In this document: positions 9,688 through 17,933 of the stretch, piece by piece
Layout of the letters: each line of letters opens with the position of its first letter
Numbering within the stretch: position 1 is the stretch's first letter
NCBI GenBank assembly: GCA_017937485.1
Contig: JAGBDN010000025.1
Coordinates: forward strand, 58,778 to 122,777
Direction of reading: 5' to 3'
Length of the DNA stretch: 64,000 nucleotides
Origin: Thermoguttaceae bacterium
GTDB lineage: Bacteria > Planctomycetota > Planctomycetia > Pirellulales > Thermoguttaceae
The notes under the pieces: model-generated
Database searches by the model: none
What the model saw: the letters and a program-made list of their open reading frames with translations, nothing else
What the model was told of the DNA's origin: nothing
Position numbers and translations under genes: made by a program

Positions 9688-10641
9688 ATGAAATTGGGAA
9701 TGTTCCATTTAGTGTTGTCGTTGGCGGCGGTTCTTCCGTTGGCCGTCGTTCAAGTTAAGGCGGCGGAACCCGTCGACGAATCGCAAGCGGTCGAACTCTT
9801 CCAAGCGATGGAAGAAGGCCTCGTCGAAGTGAAGCTCGTCCCGAAAAACTCGCTCGAAAGCAGCCTGAGCGTTACGAACAAAACGAACCGTCCTATCGTC
9901 GTCGATATGCCGTCGGCGTTCGCGGGCGTTCCGGTTCTCGCGCAACCGCCGATGGGCGGTTTCGGGGGCGGCGGATTCGGCGGCGGCCCGGGCGGCGGCG
10001 GTTTTGGCGGCGGCGCGTTCGGCGGCGACGATATGGGCGGTCGCGGCGGACGCGGCGGTCGCGGCGGGATGGACTCCGGTCGCGGCGGCAATAGCAACTC
10101 CGGCGGCAACCAATCGATCGGCGGCGGTATGGGCGGCGGTCGTATGGGCGGCATGGGCGGCGGTATGGGCGGTCGTCGCGGCGGCGGCATGTTCTCGATC
10201 GCGCCGAACAAAACGCACAAAGAAGCGGTTCGCACCGTCTGCCTCGAACACGGCAAAAAAGAGCCGCGCTCGACGGTCAAATACACGATCGTCCCGATCG
10301 ATTCCTACACCGACAACAAAACGACGCAAGTCCTTTGCGAAATGCTCGGCGATAAAGACCTCGACCAAAACGCGGTTCAAGTCGCGGTTTGGAGCGCGGA
10401 AAACGGCATGACGATGGAAGAACTCGCCGCGAAGACCCGTCAAACGGCTCGCAACAACCCGGTCGAATCGTACTTCAAACCGGGCGAACTCCAACTCGGC
10501 GCCGAACTTCTCGCGCAAGCGAACGGTCGCGCCAAGGTCGTCGAAGAAGTCGAAAAAGCGAAAGCCGACCTCGAAAACTACAAGCCGGAAAAAACCGACG
10601 ACACGATCGAACGCTTGACCGAACAAGTCTTGAGCGAATGA
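9688..10641 (+). CDS. Conserved planctomycetal secreted protein with Gly-rich insert
   Basis: A 317-residue exported protein of unknown function. It begins at ATG 9688 after ggaggaattcga and has a Sec signal peptide ending near KAAEP. Residues 25-90 and 170-317 are ordinary sequence; between them (about 90-168) lies a Gly/Arg/Met low-complexity block of repeated GGGFGGG and GGRGGRG units. The C-terminal half (RTVCLEHGKKEPRS, DLDQNAVQVAVWSAENGMTMEELAAK) matches a pattern I recognise from planctomycete hypothetical proteins, where QAAAWHLxxGxSWxELA recurs. A sharp terminator follows, so it is transcribed alone. Surface or periplasmic binding is possible; no function is assigned. Confidence 0.8.
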   Translation: MKLGMFHLVLSLAAVLPLAVVQVKAAEPVDESQAVELFQAMEEGLVEVKLVPKNSLESSLSVTNKTNRPIVVDMPSAFAGVPVLAQPPMGGFGGGGFGGGPGGGGFGGGAFGGDDMGGRGGRGGRGGMDSGRGGNSNSGGNQSIGGGMGGGRMGGMGGGMGGRRGGGMFSIAPNKTHKEAVRTVCLEHGKKEPRSTVKYTIVPIDSYTDNKTTQVLCEMLGDKDLDQNAVQVAVWSAENGMTMEELAAKTRQTARNNPVESYFKPGELQLGAELLAQANGRAKVVEEVEKAKADLENYKPEKTDDTIERLTEQVLSE

Positions 10642-10670
10642 TCGCCGATTCGGCTTTCACCGAATAATCG

Positions 10671-10707
10671 AACGACGCGGAGCCGCCCGGTTTCGCGTCG
10701 TTTTTTT
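10671..10707 (+). terminator. Intrinsic terminator
   Basis: Perfect 9-bp stem aacgacgcg / cgcgtcgtt (10671-10679 / 10694-10702) running into seven T. Confidence 0.9.
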
Positions 10708-10762
10708 ACGTCTCGTTTCGGGGCGCCGCTTCAAACCAACTTTTTCCCAGCCGCCGCGCTTC

Positions 10763-10965
10763 CTCCATTTTAACGCAATCCCCGTCGCAACCGCCCTCGC
10801 CGCGCTCTTAGCAATTCTTCCCAATCGCCGTTTTTTCTCCATTTCAACACAACCGCCGCCTCAACCGCGCTTGCCGCTTTCTTAGCGACGTTTACCCAAC
10901 CGTCGCGTTTCCCCTAAGTTAACACGGTTTCAAAGCGGAACCCCCCTCGCCGCGTTCTTTTTTCG
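10763..10965. repeat. Degenerate intergenic direct repeats, about 74 bp
   Basis: Two well-aligned pyrimidine-rich units start at ctccattt (10763 and 10837), and a third partial unit starts near 10912. They share ctccatttyaac, yctygccgc and cttagc blocks in the same order. No coding potential is seen; together with the terminator and promoter this accounts for the 480-bp gap. Confidence 0.6.
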
Positions 10966-10994
10966 CCGATTTTCGAAAATTCGCGCTCCGACGT

Positions 10995-11023
10995 TTGACA
11001 AACGCCGCTCGACTTGGTATCCT
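10995..11023 (+). promoter_or_regulatory. Promoter of the GH78-like gene
   Basis: Perfect TTGACA (10995-11000), 17 bp, TATCCT (11018-11023), 100 bp before the start codon. Confidence 0.8.
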
Positions 11024-11122
11024 TAACGGTATCGAACGCCCCGCTTCCCGACGAAGCGTCGCCGCGTTTTACGCATTTTCACTATTTTACCGTTTCCCCT
11101 TATTTCCGCAAAGGAGCGCGCT

Positions 11123-13660
11123 ATGTCGACGCAAAACCGCGATTTTTCCCGTCGCAACTTTTTGAAAACCGGAACGCTTTTAAGCGCGAGCGCGCTCGGC
11201 GGCTTGGCCCCGTTCGAAACGCTTGCGTCGCCCGCCTTCGCCGCGCCGAATCCGGAAGCGGAGAGCGCCGACGCCCCGAAGTTCGTTAAAGCGGTTCCGG
11301 TTTGGGCCTTTGGTCTCGAAAAAGAGATGAACGTTACGCTCGCTTTCGGCGTTAAGTTCGACGTCGCCGACGCGGAAACGGCAAAAAGCATTATTCTCCG
11401 CTCGACCGGTTCGACGATTATGCGCATCCGCGTCAACGGCGAATTCGCAGGTTACGGCCCGGCGCGCGGCCCGCACGGTTGGTTCCGCGTCGACGAATGG
11501 AAGATCGGCGCCTTCCTTAAACCGGGCGAAAACACCGTTTCGATCGAAGTCGCCGGTTACAACTCGAACAGCTATTACCACCTCGACCAACCGTCGTTCC
11601 TGCAAGCGGAAATCGTCGACGGCGCCGGAAACGTTCTCGCCGCGACCGCGTCGAGCGCTAAATCGTCCCCTTCCTCGTTCTTCGCCGACGTCGAACGAAC
11701 GCGCCTTCAAAAGGTGCAACGTTTCAGCTTTCAACGTCCGTTCATCGAAGTCTACGACTTCGGTCGACTTCACGATTTCAGCATATCGTCCGGCGTTCGC
11801 CTCGCCGAGCAACCGGCGGTCAAATACCTTCCGCGCCGCGTCCCGCAACCGGAGTTCGCGATTATCGAACCGAAGGCTTGGGGCCCGACCGGCAAAGTAA
11901 CGCGCCGCGAAAAGCTCGAAAAGCCTTGGCGCGACCGTTCGCTCGTCAATATCGGTCCGAAACTCAAAGGTTTTAAACTCGACGAACTTGAAATCGTCCT
12001 CTCGGACGAAATTCAACGCCTCGACACGACGTTCGACGCCGACGCGAAGCCGCTCGCGGTCGACGCCTTTTACAAGGCCGGGGACGCGCAAGTCGTCGAC
12101 TTCGGCGCCAACTACTGCGGTTTCTTCGGTTTCGAACTTGAAGCGTCGGAAAACGCCAAAATCGCGATCACGTTCGACGAAATCGCGACCGAAAACGGCG
12201 ACGTCAACTTCCTCCGCCTCGGAACCTGCTCCGCGATCCAATGGACGCTGCCCCTCAACCCCACTAATTTGGAGTTCGACGGCGCCGTCGTCGTAAAATA
12301 TTCTTGCGAAGCGATCGAGCCGCACTGCGCCCGTTACGCAAAAATCCATTGCCTCGAAGGCTCGTTCATGCTGAAGAAATTTTATCTCCGCGAGTACGCC
12401 CACCCGGCGATTCGCGAAGCGGCGTTCGCTTGCGCCGACAAACGCCTCGAAGAAATCTACCGCGCCGCGATTTTGACGTATCGCGAAAACGCCCTCGACG
12501 TCTTTATGGACTGCCCGCACCGCGAACGCGCCGGTTGGCTTTGCGACAGCTTCTTCACCGCCCGCGTCGCGTTCGACCTGACCGGACGCACCGACGTCGA
12601 GCAAGCGTTCCTCGAAAACTACCAACTTCCGGAAAAATTCGAGTTCCTCCCGGACGGTATGATTCCGATGTGCTACCCGGCCGACCACAACGACGGGATT
12701 TACATTCCGAACTGGTCGCTTTGGTTCGTCGCGCAGTTGGAGGAATACTCGCTCCGCTCCCCCGACCGTTCGACGATCAACGGCCTGCGACGCCGCGTCG
12801 AAAAGCTCTTCAAATTCTTCGAGAAGTTCGAAAATTCGGACGGGCTCCTCGAAAAGCTCGAAAGTTGGGTCTTCATCGAATGGTCGGCGTCGAGCGGCTT
12901 TATGCAAGACGTAAACTACCCGAGCAATATGCTTTACGCGGCGGCGCTCGACGCGGCGGGCCGGATTTACGGCGTCGACGCTTGGCGCGCCAAAGCGGCA
13001 AAAATCCGCGCGAAGATTATCGAACAGTCGTTCGACGGCGAATTTTTCGTCGACCGCGCCGTTCGCAAGGAAGACGGTTCGCTCGAAGTGTTGCGCGACC
13101 GCACCGAAGTTTGCCAATATTTCGCGTTCTTCTTCAAGACCGCGACGCCGGAATCGCACCCGAAACTTTGGGCGACGCTCCTTAACGAGTTCGGCCCGAA
13201 CCGAATCAAAGAGGGCGGTTATCCGGAAATTCACAAGGCCAACTCCTTCGTCGGCAATATGTTGCGTCTCGAACTCCTTGCGTCGGCCAATCGCGGCGAC
13301 CAACTCCTCGAAGAATCGGTCGCGTACAACCTCTATATGGCGGAGCGCACCGGCACCCTTTGGGAAAACGACACGCCGCACGCCAGCTGCGACCACGGGT
13401 TCGCGTCGCACGTCGTTCGCGTCTTCCACCGCGACGTCGCCGGGATTTACGCCGTCGACGCGATCGCGAAAAAAATCGCGATTCGCCTTCCGAAACTCGA
13501 CGCCCTCGCTTGGGCGAGCGCGGTTCAACCGGTTCCGGGCGGCGCGATCAAGATTCGTTGGGAAAAACAGGACGGCAAGTTGGCTTACACGCTCGAAACG
13601 CCCGCCGGTTACGCCGTCGCGATCGAGAACGCGAGCGGTTTGGAAGCGGTTCGCCGTTAA
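11123..13660 (+). CDS. Tat-exported GH78-like alpha-L-rhamnosidase
   Basis: An 845-residue protein expected to release terminal alpha-L-rhamnose from pectin or other polymers outside the cytoplasm. A twin-arginine signal is clear: SRRNFLKTG at residues 9-17, followed by a hydrophobic stretch and AFAAP. Residues 60-160 form the N-terminal beta domain with RVNGEFAGYGPARGPHGWFRVDEW, typical of GH78. The catalytic (alpha/alpha)6 barrel starts near 430. Its motif MDCPHRERAGWLCDSF (about 462-477) corresponds to the GH78 DCPxRxERxGWxGD block containing the general acid. Later blocks WSLWFVAQ, YPEIHKANSFVGNM and LWENDTPHASCDHGFASH also fit. ATG 11123 follows aaaggagcg. It has its own TTGACA promoter and tandem hairpins downstream. 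Confidence 0.88.
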   Translation: MSTQNRDFSRRNFLKTGTLLSASALGGLAPFETLASPAFAAPNPEAESADAPKFVKAVPVWAFGLEKEMNVTLAFGVKFDVADAETAKSIILRSTGSTIMRIRVNGEFAGYGPARGPHGWFRVDEWKIGAFLKPGENTVSIEVAGYNSNSYYHLDQPSFLQAEIVDGAGNVLAATASSAKSSPSSFFADVERTRLQKVQRFSFQRPFIEVYDFGRLHDFSISSGVRLAEQPAVKYLPRRVPQPEFAIIEPKAWGPTGKVTRREKLEKPWRDRSLVNIGPKLKGFKLDELEIVLSDEIQRLDTTFDADAKPLAVDAFYKAGDAQVVDFGANYCGFFGFELEASENAKIAITFDEIATENGDVNFLRLGTCSAIQWTLPLNPTNLEFDGAVVVKYSCEAIEPHCARYAKIHCLEGSFMLKKFYLREYAHPAIREAAFACADKRLEEIYRAAILTYRENALDVFMDCPHRERAGWLCDSFFTARVAFDLTGRTDVEQAFLENYQLPEKFEFLPDGMIPMCYPADHNDGIYIPNWSLWFVAQLEEYSLRSPDRSTINGLRRRVEKLFKFFEKFENSDGLLEKLESWVFIEWSASSGFMQDVNYPSNMLYAAALDAAGRIYGVDAWRAKAAKIRAKIIEQSFDGEFFVDRAVRKEDGSLEVLRDRTEVCQYFAFFFKTATPESHPKLWATLLNEFGPNRIKEGGYPEIHKANSFVGNMLRLELLASANRGDQLLEESVAYNLYMAERTGTLWENDTPHASCDHGFASHVVRVFHRDVAGIYAVDAIAKKIAIRLPKLDALAWASAVQPVPGGAIKIRWEKQDGKLAYTLETPAGYAVAIENASGLEAVRR

Positions 13661-13675
13661 ACGCCGTCGCTTAAC

Positions 13676-13720
13676 AACGCTCCCGCGACGCGCCGTCGTT
13701 CGAACGTTCTCGGGAGCGTT
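13676..13720 (+). terminator. Hairpin with recurrent aacgctcccg arm
   Basis: Perfect 10-bp stem aacgctcccg / cgggagcgtt (13676-13685 / 13711-13720), loop 25 nt, followed by cctctt. Confidence 0.65.
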
Positions 13721-13744
13721 CCTCTTCTAACCGCTTAAAAAGCA

Positions 13745-13778
13745 AGCCGTTCGGGTCGCCGAGCGGCTTTTTTTTTTT
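13745..13778 (+). terminator. Intrinsic terminator with long T run
   Basis: Stem agccgttcgg / ccgagcggct (one G-T pair) followed by more than ten T. It is the second of two tandem terminators after the GH78-like gene. Confidence 0.9.
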
Positions 13779-13810
13779 CAAAAAAAATTTCAACGACGCG
13801 CCGTCGACGC

Positions 13811-13839
13811 TTGATTTCCTCGCCGCCGTTCGTTATACT
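13811..13839 (+). promoter_or_regulatory. Promoter of the small acidic protein gene
   Basis: TTGATT (13811-13816), 17 bp, TATACT (13834-13839). The expected transcript start falls at the first of three tandem 14-bp repeats. Confidence 0.75.
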
Positions 13840-13845
13840 AAAGCC

Positions 13846-13887
13846 GTCGACGCCAAAATGTCGACGCCAAAATGTCGACGCCAAAAT
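13846..13887 (+). repeat. Three exact tandem copies of a 14-bp unit
   Basis: gtcgacgccaaaat occurs three times head to tail (13846, 13860, 13874), immediately downstream of the -10 box. Confidence 0.9.
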
Positions 13888-13962
13888 TGTCGACGAGCTA
13901 ACGCCGTCGACGCCGGGCGCGTCGCTTTTTCGTCCTTTTCCTTTTTCCCGAAAGGTTTCCCG

Positions 13963-14541
13963 ATGAACGCCCAATTCCCCGAACTTGCCGCCGCGATTTG
14001 CGACCGAGCGCTACAAGTTATCCCGAACTGGTCTCGCGACGATATTTACGTCGTCTTTTTCGCGCTCGACTTCGAAGACGCCGACCTCGCCGCGCCGACG
14101 GTAACGCTCGGGTTCAACGCGGAGGCGCAAGTCAAACGGACGCTTCGCGACGTCGACGACGAAGCGGAAGCGCGTTGGTTCGGCGGCGTCCTTCTCGCCG
14201 AACGTCAAAAGGGTTTTTGCACGTTCGGGCCCGATTTCTTCGAGGACGTCGTCGAAACGCTCGGCTTAGCCGACGCGGACGACGCCGACGAAGACGCTTG
14301 GGACGCGCTTTCCGAAAAAGCCGAACGCGCGATGAAAGAACTCCTCGTCGACGCGATTCGCCGACTTCGAGCGTCCGACGCGTTCGCCGCCAAGTTCGGC
14401 GCCGACGTCCCGGTTCTTATCGTCGACGAATACGAGACTTGCGACTATTCGGCGGAAAACCTCGAGTTCAACCGCCAAGCGAACGACGGCGCGCTCCCGG
14501 ACGAGTTCGTCGCATTTTACGAATCGATTCTCGACGAATAA
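13963..14541 (+). CDS. Small acidic protein, possible DUF4303/immunity-like
   Basis: A 192-residue, strongly acidic, cytoplasmic protein without a signal peptide. ATG 13963 is chosen over the upstream in-frame ATG at 13858 because it follows the gaaagg site and the upstream segment only translates the 14-bp repeats. The block DDIYVVFFALDFEDADLAAPTVTLGFN near the N-terminus resembles the opening of DUF4303-type proteins, which are found among polymorphic-toxin immunity families. That likeness is weak and by eye only. Its neighbour encodes an ankyrin protein, another frequent immunity-associated fold. No catalytic motif is seen. Function not assigned. Confidence 0.6.
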   Translation: MNAQFPELAAAICDRALQVIPNWSRDDIYVVFFALDFEDADLAAPTVTLGFNAEAQVKRTLRDVDDEAEARWFGGVLLAERQKGFCTFGPDFFEDVVETLGLADADDADEDAWDALSEKAERAMKELLVDAIRRLRASDAFAAKFGADVPVLIVDEYETCDYSAENLEFNRQANDGALPDEFVAFYESILDE

Positions 14542-14600
14542 AAACCGCCCGACTCTCTCGGCGAACGGTTCCGGAGCGGTCGAACGCCGTTCGCCGACGT

Positions 14601-14635
14601 TTAACCCGTTAAATTTAACCGTTTACCGCAAGAGG
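14601..14635 (+). repeat. First copy of a duplicated leader
   Basis: Starts ttaacccgttaaattt and ends gcaagagg. A similar 35-nt stretch at 14726-14760 ends in the real ribosome site gcaaagga of the ankyrin gene. No reading frame follows this first copy. Confidence 0.6.
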
Positions 14636-14769
14636 TCGGCGGCGCGACCGTCGATTGCAAAGTCCCCCGGAGCGGCGCCGACTCGCGCCGCGCTCGGGTC
14701 GTTTCGCCGCCGGTTCTTCGTCGCGTTAACCCGTTTAATTTTCCCGTTTGCCGCAAAGGAGACGCTTAA

Positions 14770-15447
14770 GTGTCGCCGGAATACGCTAAGAAAATAACGA
14801 AAAATCTCGCTTGGGAAGCGTTCGACCAAATGAAACCGCTCCTCCAAAAAGGCCGCGTCGACGAAGCCCTCGACGTTTTGCGTCGACTAAATATCGGCCC
14901 GAAAACGATTTACGGCGAAAACGGCCGCGTTTTTTGCAAGCTGATTATCGATTACGCGGACGATGAAACCGGCGCGCTCAAAGCGGCGTATCTCGAGTTA
15001 ATGTCGGCGCTTCTCGACGCCGGGGTCGACGTCGACCGCCAAGACAAATACTCGCAAACGCTTTTAAACGAAGCGCTCGATCGCGGCGACCTCGCGATTT
15101 GCCGCCTCCTGCTCGACCGCGGCGCGTCGACGGAAATTACGAACGAATACGGCGAAACGCCCCTTTTCGACGCGTTGCGCTGGTTCGACGCCGACGACGA
15201 AGACTCGCAAAAAGCGCGAAACGCCCCGCAAATTCTCGAAGCGGTTATCCTCGCCGGAGCCGACGTCGACCGCCCGCTCGTCGACCATCGGGAAGCCGAC
15301 GACGCCGAGCCTCATCGTTGGGGTTCGGCGCGACGTTTGACGGCGCGACAATATATCGGATCGCTCCCGGAAGACGACGCGCGGCGTCGCGCCTTTTTCG
15401 CCGCGCTCGAAAAACGCGACGCCGCGAAGAAAACGCCGAAAAATTAA
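14770..15447 (+). CDS. Ankyrin repeat protein
   Basis: A 225-residue cytoplasmic protein. The start is a GTG at 14770 with aaaggag 9 bp upstream. Residues 60-190 hold about three ankyrin-type repeats: a first with LLDAGVDVDRQDKYSQTLLNEALDRG, a second with ICRLLLDRGASTEITNEYGETPLFDAL, and a third, more diverged, with AVILAGADVDRP. The N-terminal 55 residues and C-terminal 35 residues are charged and unassigned. It sits 228 bp after another small acidic protein and has its own terminator. Ankyrin repeats mediate protein binding; the partner is unknown. Confidence 0.85.
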   Translation: MSPEYAKKITKNLAWEAFDQMKPLLQKGRVDEALDVLRRLNIGPKTIYGENGRVFCKLIIDYADDETGALKAAYLELMSALLDAGVDVDRQDKYSQTLLNEALDRGDLAICRLLLDRGASTEITNEYGETPLFDALRWFDADDEDSQKARNAPQILEAVILAGADVDRPLVDHREADDAEPHRWGSARRLTARQYIGSLPEDDARRRAFFAALEKRDAAKKTPKN

Positions 15448-15496
15448 GCGTCGCCGTCCGTTCCGTTTCGCGAAAACCGCTCGCGCCGAACGTCGA

Positions 15497-15532
15497 AAAG
15501 CCCGCCGACTCCGCGTCGCCCGGGCTTTTTTT
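15497..15532 (+). terminator. Intrinsic terminator after the ankyrin gene
   Basis: Stem aaagcccg / cgggcttt (15497-15504 / 15521-15528) running into seven T. Confidence 0.85.
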
Positions 15533-15581
15533 CGCGCCGAGATTCGACGTTTTCCTTTGTTTTCGCGCCGGGAATTCCGTT

Positions 15582-15699
15582 CGCGCCTTCGCCCAAACGC
15601 TCCATTTTCCAACTTCTTTCGCGCCTTCGCCAAACGCTCCATTTCCCCAACTTCTTTCGCGTCCCCGCCCAAGCGCCCGAATTTCCCCAACTTCTTAGC
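15582..15699. repeat. Three tandem pyrimidine-rich repeats, about 38-40 bp
   Basis: Units begin near 15583, 15621 and 15659 and share gcgccttcgcc, aacgctccatttyc and ccaacttctt. The third is more diverged. They occupy the gap between convergent genes and are not translated in any gene seen. Confidence 0.75.
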
Positions 15700-15791
15700 G
15701 GCTTCCTTCCCCCGGCTGCCTTAAGTTCTTCGCCGCTTACCCTAACGCCTTATTTCCCTTAACTTCCGTCGTCGGGCCGCAAGAAAACCAA

Positions 15792-15824
15792 AAACGGAGA
15801 GCGACGCGAAATCGCTCTCCGTTT
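15792..15824 (-). terminator. Terminator of the DUF1598 gene
   Basis: Perfect 13-bp stem aaacggagagcga / tcgctctccgttt (15792-15804 / 15812-15824). Read on the - strand it is followed by a T-rich run. Confidence 0.85.
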
Positions 15825-15857
15825 GTTCGACGGGAAGAACCGTTCAAACGCCGTTTG

Positions 15858-17309
15858 TCAGTCGGCGTACCAGTTCGAACCGGCGAAAGTAACGTTGTAA
15901 TCGTTCAACTCGGCGGAAACTTCGACGTCGTTTTCGAGCGTCGCCCACGGGTTGACGAGAATACCGCCGGCGACCGACGCGACGGCGTTCGACGAAACGC
16001 GAACCAGCGAGTCGCCTTCGACCGAAGCCGGAACGACGTAAGCCGGAGTCGAGACCGCGCCGCCGAGAATCGCGTCGAGGTTACAGTCGGCTTTCTTCGC
16101 GAGGTTTTCGCGAACGATCAACGCGGCGACGAGCGCGACGTCCATACAGTTTTTCGCTTCGGCGAAGATCGGTTCGGCCTTGGCGAGTTCGTTATAACGA
16201 CGGGTCATGTTTTTCGCCCAACGGTTCGCGGCGGCATCGGTTTTGCCGGTCGCTTTGCGGGAGCCGTCTTTCGCGAGGGCTTCGCGTTCGGTCAGAACGG
16301 CGACGGAGGAATCGGAAACCTTCCAAACGAGCGAATCGGCGTCGCGATAGACCGTTTCGTATTTCGGTTCCATCCAGAAGCGTTGACCGTAAGCGGCGCT
16401 CCCGCGTTTGACCATCGAGAAATAGCTCGCGAAGTTTTTGATTTCCGCTTCGTCAAAGCCGAGGCTAAGGCGCTTCATACGATAGTCGGCGGCGGCCAAG
16501 ACGTTCGCGACGCGGCTGTCGCTCGGAACGCCTTGAAGGGTAACGTCCATTTGGCCCATCGCGGCGGCGAGCTCTTCCGCCGGCGCCGGCATTTGGAGCG
16601 CGGTCAAGCGGGCGATCGCTTCGCGGGTCGGGTCGATCGAGCAGGAGATCGGCGAAACTTTGCCGCCGTTCCAAGCGCTCGAAACGGCCATCAGGTCTTC
16701 AAGACGGAGAACCGGTTTGCCGCTCTTCTTGCCGACGAGCGTTCCGCAGTCGGAAACCGTCCACGGTTCGGCCGGGCCGACGAGGTAAATATCGTTTTCT
16801 TCCGGAACCGCGACGACGTATTCGATCGCCGTCAAACCGCCGAGGCAGCGCGCCGCTTCCGGGATTTCGACGTTGTTCGCTTCGCATTCGGCGACCAACG
16901 CGTTCAGACGTTTAAGCGAGATTTTGCGTTCTTTCGCCGGAGCTTGCAGGTCGGACGGGATTTCGGCCACTTTCGCGGCGACGGCGGCGCTCAGTTCCTG
17001 AACGTTCGCGTTGCGGAGAACGCGGTTCGCGTCGACCATAAAACCGCCGACCGCTTCGCGATAACCCCAGCGCAGTTCGCGGAATTGGTCGCTGTCGCTG
17101 TTGTCGTCGTCATCGTCGTCATCGTTATTGTTGTTATCGTTGTCGTTGTCGTCATCGTCGTCGGCGAACGCGCAGGAAGCCGGAGACCAAGCCGTCGGGG
17201 TCGTCGTCGCGACGAAACCGACGAACAAGAGCGCGCACATAAGCGTTTTCAGCGCGACGGCGAGCGCCGAATTGGACGAGCGAAGTTGCGAAATGCAATT
17301 TACTTTCAT
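15858..17309 (-). CDS. DUF1598 family secreted protein with Asp/Asn tract
   Basis: A 483-residue exported protein of the planctomycete family DUF1598; function unknown. The N-terminus has a long Sec-type signal (hydrophobic residues about 17-36, cleavage near SCAFA). It is followed by a run of about 25 almost exclusively Asp and Asn residues. The family core is recognisable: KERKISLKRLNALVAECEAN, ARCLGGLTAIEYVVAVPEENDIYLVGPAEPW, SCSIDPTREAIARL and a C-terminal HMEP-like block WMEPKYETVY. The acidic tract would bind divalent cations or repel anions; this is inference. It lies alone on the - strand between + strand genes and ends in a strong hairpin. Confidence 0.88.
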   Translation of the reverse strand: MKVNCISQLRSSNSALAVALKTLMCALLFVGFVATTTPTAWSPASCAFADDDDDNDNDNNNNDDDDDDDNSDSDQFRELRWGYREAVGGFMVDANRVLRNANVQELSAAVAAKVAEIPSDLQAPAKERKISLKRLNALVAECEANNVEIPEAARCLGGLTAIEYVVAVPEENDIYLVGPAEPWTVSDCGTLVGKKSGKPVLRLEDLMAVSSAWNGGKVSPISCSIDPTREAIARLTALQMPAPAEELAAAMGQMDVTLQGVPSDSRVANVLAAADYRMKRLSLGFDEAEIKNFASYFSMVKRGSAAYGQRFWMEPKYETVYRDADSLVWKVSDSSVAVLTEREALAKDGSRKATGKTDAAANRWAKNMTRRYNELAKAEPIFAEAKNCMDVALVAALIVRENLAKKADCNLDAILGGAVSTPAYVVPASVEGDSLVRVSSNAVASVAGGILVNPWATLENDVEVSAELNDYNVTFAGSNWYAD

Positions 17310-17933
17310 TTTTATTCCTCTGTCAAGTTCTTCCTATCGCGTCGCGCCGACAAAGACCGCCGCGTTGGCGACGGCTCGGCGCGTTCGAAAGCGCGCGTCG
17401 GCGTTTAGGGTTCGCCGCCGGGACGCGACGGAACGGCTCGAACGCTCCTTCTCCCGGCTATTTTAATAGATTAACCGGAAAACGTCGATTTTACAAGGAT
17501 ATTTTTGAAAATTTTAGCGTTTTCCGAGAACTTTTCGCCGCGCGCCTCTCCCAATCGCGACAATCCCGCTATTCTACCTAATCGTCCTGAATCCTCCCGA
17601 CGAAACGCAACGCGGAGACGGAACGCTCGCAAACGCCCAGTCTCCCCATTTCCCCTATATTATACGTCAAGCGAAACGACGCGCAAGGCGGCGAGCGCGC
17701 TTTCCGTTCGTTTTCTTAAAAAAACGCGCCGATTTGAAAACAATTCTTTACAATCGCGGCAATCTGTGTTATACTCGGCGAAACGACCGCGTTCGGCTCT
17801 CGTCGTCGAACGCAAGGATTGCGCGCCTTCCCCAACCCACGCGCTTTCTCTATTTTACGGTCGACGCGAAACGGCGACGACTTCGACGCCCGCCTTCGTT
17901 TTCCCGCCTATATAATTAATAAGGACAACATCG
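17310..17933. other. 624-bp divergent intergenic region
   Basis: No gene seen. It holds a probable - strand promoter for DUF1598 (TATAAT at 17659-17664 with TTGCGC at 17681-17686, spacer 16) and the + strand promoter at 17747-17775. Leaders are about 340 nt for DUF1598 and 150 nt for the HzsA-like gene. Confidence 0.5.
17747..17775 (+). promoter_or_regulatory. Promoter of the HzsA-like gene
   Basis: TTTACA (17747-17752), 17 bp, TATACT (17770-17775), about 160 bp before the start. Confidence 0.75.
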
